This document shows positions 1 through 5,466 of a stretch of 11,738 nt of DNA, one piece after another. The notes beneath the pieces were generated by a model. The model saw nothing but the letters and a program-made list of their open reading frames with translations. It was not told where the DNA came from and ran no database searches. The number at the start of each line of letters is the position of its first letter. Within the stretch, counting starts at the first letter, position 1. Position numbers and translations under genes: made by a program. The stretch covers positions 1 through 11,738 of the forward strand of contig JAAEES010000017.1 of NCBI GenBank assembly GCA_013415575.1. Direction: 5' to 3'. The DNA comes from Methanomicrobiales archaeon (GTDB lineage: Archaea; Halobacteriota; Methanomicrobia; Methanomicrobiales; Methanospirillaceae).

Positions 1-1
1 G

Positions 2-91
2 GCAGGGATCACCTATGACAAAGAAGTCATGGAGCCGAAGGACACCTTCATCGACCGGTTCACCAAGGTCATTTTCCGGGGAAAGAAATGA
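2..91 (+). CDS. C-terminal tail of an unidentified protein (5' end outside window)
   Basis: An open frame enters from the left edge and ends with TGA at 89-91. Only 29 residues are visible, ending ...RFTKVIFRGKK. The tail is hydrophilic, with acidic residues followed by a basic end, as is common for the cytoplasmic C-terminus of a membrane transporter, but there is too little to name a family. The stop overlaps the ATG of the next small membrane-protein gene (ATGA), which implies co-transcription and probably translational coupling. A large transporter followed by a tiny single-span subunit is known for NSS-family MetP/MetS pairs. That is only a positional analogy here. Confidence 0.6.
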   Translation, partial: AGITYDKEVMEPKDTFIDRFTKVIFRGKK

Positions 92-219
92 CCCCTACAC
101 CGGTCACCATCGTCGCACTGGGCTGTATCGATGGTGCTCTCCTGATCCTCTCCTACCTGATATATAGCCGTATCAGGGCTCTGTCCGGGCAATTCGATCG
201 CCTGATCGGCAATCCCTGA
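88..219 (+). CDS. Small single-span membrane protein (43 aa)
   Basis: This short gene starts at an ATG overlapping the upstream stop codon (ATGA at 88-91) and ends with TGA at 217-219. Residues about 4-27 form one hydrophobic segment (TIVALGCIDGALLILSYLIY), followed by a basic stretch (SRIR) and a short polar tail. By the positive-inside rule this predicts N-out/C-in topology. The overlap with the preceding gene suggests it is a small accessory subunit made together with that protein. Size and topology resemble MetS-type small subunits of NSS transporters, but sequence identity to that family cannot be claimed. An uncharacterised membrane peptide is the safe call. Confidence 0.55.
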   Translation: MTPTPVTIVALGCIDGALLILSYLIYSRIRALSGQFDRLIGNP

Positions 220-231
220 AAAGAATCATAT

Positions 232-258
232 GGCCGGGAGATAAGACTGCTCCCGGTT
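232..258 (+). terminator. Hairpin after the small membrane-protein gene
   Basis: CCGGGAG (234-240) and CTCCCGG (250-256) form a 7-bp stem around a 9-base loop, extendable by two G-U pairs. It lies 15 bases after the stop of the small membrane-protein gene and is followed by TTCTTTCC. Its position between converging genes fits a transcript end, although the T-run is interrupted. Confidence 0.4.
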
Positions 259-312
259 CTTTCCCGAATCGGTATGGCTCTGGAGCGTGTTGTTTCCTGA
301 ACAACGGCTGTA

Positions 313-1443
313 TCAGGAGCCGTTACCATCATCCCTGTTCTTAATCTCAAAGACGCAGTTCGGATCGCCTTTCGACCGGCAGGCGATCTCCCGCCCCCGC
401 ACCTTGATCCCGAACGCACCTTCGACAATTCCTGTGAGAAGCCCTGCCGTACAGAAACAGACTTTCTTTCCGGTATTCCCGAATGATTCGGATTCAACCG
501 TGTGCTCGAGGGTGATTGTCTTGGTTTTTTCCGCCTCGTTCCATGTCATGGAGATGATCCTGAACCAGCCCATCTGGGAGTAGAAGGTGAACGCCATATT
601 GGCAAGGGTGTTCGGATCGGTGATCCCCATCTTCTTATAGTGCTCGACATTCTCTTTACCCATATCCATGTATGCCCGGTAATTTACCCCACCGGCAGAC
701 ATTTCGCCCATGGTCTTGATGAGCGAGGTGGTCATGGAGGTAAAGATGAACCGGGGCATCATGACTACCGGGTCATCGATCAACTTGATTTTTCCCTCAA
801 TCGGTTTATGCTCGATATATTCGGTGATAGCAGAATCGCCCTTCACGATCGCCTGGGCCTTCCACTTCCAGCTGGCTTCCGTCTGATCGGCAACAAACTC
901 GCAACAGTCATCACCGTTTGCATGGCATTTTGTCTCTATGCAGAACCAGTTCTTCCCGGTTACGGCGGTCAGTACTCCCTCGATCCATCCCCGGTGAATC
1001 CCGCAGACCGGCATCTTCCAGTCCTTCATCACCTGCGACTCGAAGGTCTGTTTGTTCCGGAGGATCACCTTCTTGTCGCTCTGCTCAACGAGTTCGAACG
1101 GCGCCCCCCACCCCTGCTGGTTCTGGAGCTGGAAAACCAGCATCAGGAATTCAGCCGGAGAGAGGTTCAAACCAAGTTTCTGGAGGAAGTTATTGAGACC
1201 CCCCGAACCCAGGCCGACGGATCGGAAGAGCTGCACGGTGGCCTTTACGGCCAGTTTCCGGTTGAGGTTTGCCTCGTACATCTCGTAGATGGCTCTCACC
1301 AGGTAGTCGGGATTGCTCGCGGTGTGGACGCCGAGGTATGACACCATGCCCTGCAGGGGATCGATCTCCATAAAATCCCGGATATCTTTGGTTCCGGAGA
1401 TGATCGCCTCAAAGTCTTCTTTCTCGATCTTCTTTCGCTCCAT
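313..1443 (-). CDS. Tandem V4R-domain protein (376 aa)
   Basis: This protein has two copies of the V4R (4-vinyl reductase) small-molecule/metal-binding domain. The first copy ends with C173-x3-G177-D178-x2-C181-x-F183, and the second with C355-x3-G359-D360-x2-C363-x-F365, so the spacing is identical. Each is preceded by another cysteine and a Gly-rich helix containing EG (C147...WIEGVL and C329/C331...GIVEGAF). V4R domains occur in BchJ-like proteins and in archaeal sensor or regulator proteins, and the Cys/His set probably binds a metal or a hydrophobic ligand. No DNA-binding, kinase or membrane segment is visible, so this looks like a stand-alone soluble sensor or carrier. The ATG at 1443 is chosen because a TATA-like box lies about 30 bases upstream, implying a very short leader. 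It appears monocistronic. The ligand is unknown. Confidence 0.85.
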   Translation of the reverse strand: MERKKIEKEDFEAIISGTKDIRDFMEIDPLQGMVSYLGVHTASNPDYLVRAIYEMYEANLNRKLAVKATVQLFRSVGLGSGGLNNFLQKLGLNLSPAEFLMLVFQLQNQQGWGAPFELVEQSDKKVILRNKQTFESQVMKDWKMPVCGIHRGWIEGVLTAVTGKNWFCIETKCHANGDDCCEFVADQTEASWKWKAQAIVKGDSAITEYIEHKPIEGKIKLIDDPVVMMPRFIFTSMTTSLIKTMGEMSAGGVNYRAYMDMGKENVEHYKKMGITDPNTLANMAFTFYSQMGWFRIISMTWNEAEKTKTITLEHTVESESFGNTGKKVCFCTAGLLTGIVEGAFGIKVRGREIACRSKGDPNCVFEIKNRDDGNGS

Positions 1444-1467
1444 ATCAGTATTCTCTCTGACTGAACT

Positions 1468-1477
1468 TATTTAAATA
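1468..1477 (-). promoter_or_regulatory. TATA-like box for the V4R gene
   Basis: On the minus strand the sequence reads TATTTAAATA, centred about 30 bases before the ATG at 1443. An archaeal TATA box directs initiation about 25 bases downstream, here near 1447, so the mRNA would be leaderless or nearly so. No good ribosome-binding site precedes the ATG, which agrees with that. Confidence 0.55.
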
Positions 1478-1566
1478 ATAGTGATCAGACGGGGAATCGG
1501 AGACCGGAAAGGCATCGCATGATGAAAATGAGGCCGCAAAATGAATATTATCCTTACCTGTGAAAG

Positions 1567-2220
1567 TTATCCGATCTCAAGGTCGAGCGGTTTTTCCTGG
1601 AGATCAGGGGCGAAATAGAACTCGTAGACATCGATATCGTTCTCATCACGGACGATCAGGAGTTCATAGGGGCCATAGAGGAGCCGGAATGAGACTTCCC
1701 CCCTCTGGTCGGAAATGTCGTTCCCCATGATCTGCCCGTTCCGGCGGACCTTCACGGTAATCCCGGCTGCCGGAACCCCGCCCTTCGTGATGGCGATAAT
1801 CAGTCGCCCGATCCCCTCCGCCTTCTTCCCGATTTCCGGGAGACCGAGAGAATAAGAGGTAGTCAGGTGGCTCTTGTCGTAGATCCTGCAGCCGAAGATG
1901 AGCCGCTCGACCACCGCTGGATTCAGGGGATAGAAGGTGAAGTGATCCTCCCCTCGTATCAGGTATATGGCCTTGTTCCCATAGAGCTCGCCCGTGCTGT
2001 CCGAAATCAGCGCCCCTTCAGGCTCGCCCTCAAGGAAGAGGATGTAGGTCTTCGTGCCCCGGTTGGATGACATCCCCACCCCATGGAACATCTTCTCCCT
2101 GACCATCCGCAGGAGATCTGAATATGCAAATATCCCCTGAGGCGGAACTTCCCGGATAAGATCATCGATGATGCCGGCACTGTCCACGAACAATTCCCCC
2201 AGGAAGGATGGAGACTCCAT
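1567..2220 (-). CDS. Protein of unknown function with C-terminal Ig/regulatory-like beta domain (217 aa)
   Basis: I do not recognise this family. The N-terminal two thirds look like a mixed alpha/beta soluble domain (LFVDSAGIIDDLIREVPPQG, then strands such as YILFLEGEPEGALI and AIYLIRGEDHFTFYPLNP). The last 80 residues resemble a carboxypeptidase-regulatory-like/Ig beta sandwich: a 'GGVPAAGITVKVRRNG' strand pair, 'DQRGEVSFRL', then 'YGPYELLI'. There is no signal peptide or membrane span. The frame stays open up to an ATG at 2295, but the ATG at 2220 is preferred. It has a GAGAAGG-like site just upstream and a TATA-like sequence about 35 bases away, whereas the 2295 ATG has neither and would sit in the divergent promoter region. 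If 2295 is used, 25 residues are added. Confidence 0.7.
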   Translation of the reverse strand: MESPSFLGELFVDSAGIIDDLIREVPPQGIFAYSDLLRMVREKMFHGVGMSSNRGTKTYILFLEGEPEGALISDSTGELYGNKAIYLIRGEDHFTFYPLNPAVVERLIFGCRIYDKSHLTTSYSLGLPEIGKKAEGIGRLIIAITKGGVPAAGITVKVRRNGQIMGNDISDQRGEVSFRLLYGPYELLIVRDENDIDVYEFYFAPDLQEKPLDLEIG

Positions 2221-2250
2221 CCGGCCTTCTCTTATGCAGATAGTGACAGA

Positions 2251-2260
2251 GACCTGATAT
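2251..2260 (-). promoter_or_regulatory. Possible TATA-like box for the 1567-2220 gene
   Basis: On the minus strand AGAAATATCA lies about 35 bases before the ATG at 2220, so initiation near 2230 would leave a leader of about 10 bases containing the GAGAAGG site. It is a weak match. It also serves as an argument for the shorter start of this gene. Confidence 0.3.
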
Positions 2261-2329
2261 TTCTTATCCTTCTCTAGCCGAGAACAGGGAGACATAATAG
2301 CGAGGAGGACAACACTATACAGGATCCCC

Positions 2330-3118
2330 GTGGTTTCCCCGCTGATCGTCCCGGCTGCGGCAGTCGCCCTGACGCTCTTCTATGCATCTGTCCTTGATAT
2401 CAGGGAGCGGAGAGTGCCGTTCCGGACCTGGTATCCCATGCTGATCATAGGGATACCCTTCACCACATTCTTCTATCTCCTCCTCATCCAGGGTGGAGGG
2501 GGCATGGCGGCGCTCCTGTATCTCGCGCTGAGCGGCCTGTTTTCGTTGTTGTTCTACATGTTTGCCCGGTTTCATCTCTTTGGCGGAGCTGATGCCTGGG
2601 CCCTTATCTTCATTACTGCGCTCATCCCCGCCTTCCCGGTGATCCCTCTCCTCGGTTTCCCACCACTTGCTTTCTTTCCCTTCAGCGTCCTCATCAATGC
2701 AGCCGTCCTCAACCTCTTCACCCCTATCGGCATTCTGCTGTACAATATATGGAACGGCAGCCATGCCCCGTTCCCGTATATGCTGCTCGGGTTTCCGGTC
2801 GATGGCGATCGCATTAGTGAGAGCTATGGATTCGTGATGGAGGATATCACCGAAGAGGGGGGAGCACTCAGCCGCAGGTTCGTGGGCATCAGGGAATCGC
2901 TCTCATCGATGGCACGCGGGGAAGGCCGGGTATATACCATTGACATGCGACGGAGACCCGATGAGTATACCCGGGAACGTGAACTCTACCAGAGAGCAGG
3001 CAGGGTCTGGATATCGTACGGGGTGCCGTTTATCGTTCCCATTACATTCGGGCTCGTGTCTGCCCTGCTCATCGGTGATTTTATTTTTGGCCTGCTGCAG
3101 ATCGTATCTGGAGGATAG
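2330..3118 (+). CDS. A24-family prepilin/prearchaellin peptidase (262 aa)
   Basis: This is an integral-membrane aspartyl protease that cleaves class III signal peptides of archaeal type IV pilin-like proteins or archaellins. The two catalytic aspartates are visible: D23 in 'DIRERRVP' and D88 in 'FGGAD', the archaeal form of the GxGD motif. Hydrophobic spans occur at about 5-22, 35-53, 58-80, 90-105, 112-138 and 230-258. The hydrophilic stretch from about 155-228 before the last span is longer than in the minimal enzymes and is the main unusual point. FlaK and PibD/EppA paralogues cannot be told apart from sequence alone, so no symbol is given. GTG at 2330 is the start: no ATG lies upstream in frame and the GAGGAGG at 2302-2308 is too far away. 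It leads a likely operon with hisI, whose ATG follows its stop by one base. Confidence 0.85.
   Translation: MVSPLIVPAAAVALTLFYASVLDIRERRVPFRTWYPMLIIGIPFTTFFYLLLIQGGGGMAALLYLALSGLFSLLFYMFARFHLFGGADAWALIFITALIPAFPVIPLLGFPPLAFFPFSVLINAAVLNLFTPIGILLYNIWNGSHAPFPYMLLGFPVDGDRISESYGFVMEDITEEGGALSRRFVGIRESLSSMARGEGRVYTIDMRRRPDEYTRERELYQRAGRVWISYGVPFIVPITFGLVSALLIGDFIFGLLQIVSGG
3110..3115 (+). promoter_or_regulatory. Ribosome-binding site of hisI
   Basis: GGAGGA lies four bases before the ATG at 3120, inside the last codons of the prepilin peptidase gene. It fixes the hisI start there rather than at the upstream in-frame ATG at 2940, which would overlap the peptidase gene by 180 bases. Confidence 0.7.
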
Positions 3119-3119
3119 C

Positions 3120-3488
3120 ATGATAGCGTTACATTTTGTTGATGGACTGATACCGGTCGTGGTTCAGGACGCAGGGACACGGGAAGTGCTGATGGTCGCC
3201 TATGCCAACGCCGAGGCAGTACAGATGACACGGGAAACCGGGTTTGCCCACTACTATAGCCGGAGCAGGAAGAAACTCTGGAAGAAAGGTGAGGAGAGCG
3301 GACATGTCCAGCAGGTGCGGGAAATCCGGGTGGACTGTGACGAGGACTGCCTCCTCTACCTGGTCGTGCAGGAGGGTGCCGCCTGCCATACCGGTTACCG
3401 GAGCTGTTTCTACCGGACAATCGAGGGGACTATCATCTCGGAAAAAGTGTTTGATCCTTCTAAGGTATATGCTAATAAAGGTCAATGA
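3120..3488 (+). CDS. hisI: Phosphoribosyl-AMP cyclohydrolase (122 aa)
   Basis: This enzyme catalyses the third step of histidine biosynthesis, opening the adenine ring of phosphoribosyl-AMP to give ProFAR. The family signature is complete: 'SRSRKKLWKKGEESGH' (47-62), the metal-binding 'VDCDED' (D72, C73, D74, D76), and 'QEGAACHTGYRSCF' with zinc-ligand cysteines C89 and C96. The length is typical of the stand-alone archaeal enzyme. There is no fused HisE pyrophosphohydrolase domain, so that activity must be encoded elsewhere. No other his gene is nearby. It is packed between the prepilin peptidase and the PIN-ATPase gene (25-base gap), which suggests co-transcription without an obvious metabolic link. 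Confidence 0.96.
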   Translation: MIALHFVDGLIPVVVQDAGTREVLMVAYANAEAVQMTRETGFAHYYSRSRKKLWKKGEESGHVQQVREIRVDCDEDCLLYLVVQEGAACHTGYRSCFYRTIEGTIISEKVFDPSKVYANKGQ

Positions 3489-3502
3489 TCATATACCTAA
3501 AC

Positions 3503-3508
3503 GGTGAT
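3503..3508 (+). promoter_or_regulatory. Ribosome-binding site for a TTG start
   Basis: GGTGAT, matching the archaeal 16S tail complement, lies five bases before TTG at 3514. It supports TTG as the start of the PIN-ATPase-KH gene. The codons that follow encode the conserved PIN motif (PDTSVVIDGR) almost at once, so a later start would destroy the domain. Confidence 0.6.
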
Positions 3509-3513
3509 ATTTT

Positions 3514-5397
3514 TTGAAATTAGTACCCGATACCAGCGTCGTCATAGACGGACGTATCACCTCACTGATAAAAACCGGCGAATATACGGGTGCAACAATA
3601 ATCATACCCGAGGCAGTGGTAGCGGAACTTGAGGCACAGGCGAACCAGGGGCGTGAGATTGGCTTTTCAGGACTTACCGAACTCCAGGCCCTCTGCAAAC
3701 TGGCCGGCGAAGGGGTAATATCGCTTACCTTCACCGGAGTCCGGCCGAGCCTGGAGCAGGTGAAACTGGCCAGCGGGGGAGAGATTGACGCACTGATACG
3801 GAATGCCGCAATAGAGCATGAGGCACAGTTCATAACGAGCGATGTCGTCCAGGCCGAGGTGGCCCGGGCCAAGGGACTTGACGTCGTTTATCTCCGGCCC
3901 CAGATTGAGGGGTTCGCCCCTCTTGGCATTGACCAGTTCTTTGACGAGCATACCATCTCCGTATACCTGAAGGAGCGGGTCGCTCCCATGGCCCGGAAGG
4001 GAACGGTAAAGGAGATGCAGCTGGTCAGGCTGCGTGATCAGCCGATGTCCGATTACGAACTCCGCAACCTCTCCCAGGAAATCCTCGAGCGGGCCAAGCG
4101 GGACCCCGACGGTTTCATCGAGATAGAACGCCGGGGGATCACCGTGGTCCAGATCGGATCCATGCGGATCGCCATCGCCCGGCGCCCGTTTTCGGACGGG
4201 ATGGAGATTACGGCAGTACGGCCGATTGCCGATGTGACTCTTGAGAGTTTCGCCAAGGCTCCGGTCATCAAGAACCGGATCATGGGCGAGAAACGGGGGC
4301 TGCTTGTGGCCGGACCACCGGGTGCAGGAAAGACCACCCTCGCCCAGAGCATTGCGACCTACCTTGCCGACAACGGGTTCATCGTCAAGACCATGGAAGC
4401 ACCACGGGAACTCCAGGTCCCTGACCACATCACCCAGTATTCCGGCCTGGAAGGGAGCATGCAGAATACGGCCGACGTGCTGATGCTGGTCAGGCCGGAT
4501 TTTGTCATCTTCGATGAACTCCGGAAGAACGAGGATTTCAGGGTATTTGCCGATATGCGCCTGGCAGGGATCGGCATGGTCGGGGTTGTCCATGCGATCG
4601 GCATCCATGATGCTCTCCAGCGCCTCTCCGACCGGGTCGAATTCGGGGTTCTCCCCCGGGTGGTCAATACCATCATCTTCGTCGATAAAGGTGAGATCAC
4701 CAATGTCTACGACCTGGGGTTCACCATTAAGGTGCCCGAAGGGATGTCGAGCGAGATCAATCTGCGGCCGGTCACTACCCTCTCCGACTACGAGACCGGG
4801 GAACTCCTCTTCGAGATCTTCAAGTACGATTCGGAGACTATCGTGATGCCGGTCATCCGACCGCTGGCGGCAGCAGCGCCGTTGAAACCCCCGGTCATCC
4901 AGAAAGAACCGGCGGAGAGCTCGTCCTGGAAGATTATCGAGAGGGACATCCAGCGGGAGATCGGGCGGTATACCGACGGCTATGTCGAGGTCCAGATGCT
5001 CTCAGATTCCAAAGCGGTGGTATACATCGAGGACAAGGATGTCCCGGCAGCCATCGGCAAGGGTGGAAAGAACATTGCCGGTATCGTGAACAAGGTCGGC
5101 ATCGGGATCGATATCCGCCCCCGGAGCGAACTCGAAAAACCGCCCTCCGCACCTGCGCCTGAAGAGGAACTCCAGCTGGGTGGCGGGGTAAAAATCAGGA
5201 TGGAGAAGAAGCAGCTGGCCATCATCTGTCCTGAACAGGCTGGAAAGATCGTGGATGTCTTTGCCGGAAAGGAATACCTCTTCACGGCAACGGTGAACGA
5301 TTCAGGTGAGATCCACCTGGCCAAGAACAGCAGTATTGCGCAGGAAATGATCAAACGCTACAATGACGGGGATACCATCCGGCTCCGGCCGGTGTGA
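3514..5397 (+). CDS. PIN domain-secretion ATPase-KH domain protein (627 aa)
   Basis: This is the archaeal 'PINc/VapC family ATPase'. Domains in order are as follows. A PIN nuclease fold (1-130) has the acidic set D6, E38, D92 and D110. A VirB11/PilT-like ATPase has Walker A GPPGAGKTT at 267-275 and an acidic Walker B (FVIFDE) at 330-335. A KH RNA-binding motif IGKGGKN lies at 514-520. A C-terminal beta-rich tail runs from about 555 to 627. The pieces suggest an ATP-driven RNA-binding ribonuclease, but the cellular role is not established. The start is TTG at 3514, with GGTGAT at 3503-3508 five bases upstream. No antitoxin gene accompanies it, so it should not be read as a VapC toxin. It follows hisI by 25 bases and is likely in the same operon. 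Confidence 0.92.
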   Translation: MKLVPDTSVVIDGRITSLIKTGEYTGATIIIPEAVVAELEAQANQGREIGFSGLTELQALCKLAGEGVISLTFTGVRPSLEQVKLASGGEIDALIRNAAIEHEAQFITSDVVQAEVARAKGLDVVYLRPQIEGFAPLGIDQFFDEHTISVYLKERVAPMARKGTVKEMQLVRLRDQPMSDYELRNLSQEILERAKRDPDGFIEIERRGITVVQIGSMRIAIARRPFSDGMEITAVRPIADVTLESFAKAPVIKNRIMGEKRGLLVAGPPGAGKTTLAQSIATYLADNGFIVKTMEAPRELQVPDHITQYSGLEGSMQNTADVLMLVRPDFVIFDELRKNEDFRVFADMRLAGIGMVGVVHAIGIHDALQRLSDRVEFGVLPRVVNTIIFVDKGEITNVYDLGFTIKVPEGMSSEINLRPVTTLSDYETGELLFEIFKYDSETIVMPVIRPLAAAAPLKPPVIQKEPAESSSWKIIERDIQREIGRYTDGYVEVQMLSDSKAVVYIEDKDVPAAIGKGGKNIAGIVNKVGIGIDIRPRSELEKPPSAPAPEEELQLGGGVKIRMEKKQLAIICPEQAGKIVDVFAGKEYLFTATVNDSGEIHLAKNSSIAQEMIKRYNDGDTIRLRPV

Positions 5398-5466
5398 GGC
5401 CCAATCCCTAATTTTTCTCGTGGAGTACGGTTCCTTGTGTATGATACAGGTGAGAGGTGACGTTGT

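Noticed and set aside
502..1341. A 279-codon plus-strand frame opposite the V4R gene
   Set aside because: The V4R frame has duplicated domain motifs. The opposite frame has none and no ribosome-binding site.
2940..3119. N-terminal extension of hisI from an upstream ATG
   Set aside because: It would overlap the prepilin peptidase gene by 180 bases. A good GGAGGA site precedes the ATG at 3120, and the family normally starts there.
3514..3900. PIN domain read as a VapC toxin of a toxin-antitoxin pair
   Set aside because: The domain is fused to an ATPase and a KH domain in a 627-residue protein, and no small antitoxin gene is adjacent.
3667..4608. A 313-codon minus-strand frame inside the PIN-ATPase-KH gene
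   Set aside because: It overlaps the Walker A, Walker B and PIN motifs of the real gene and has His/Asp/Gly-rich low-information content.
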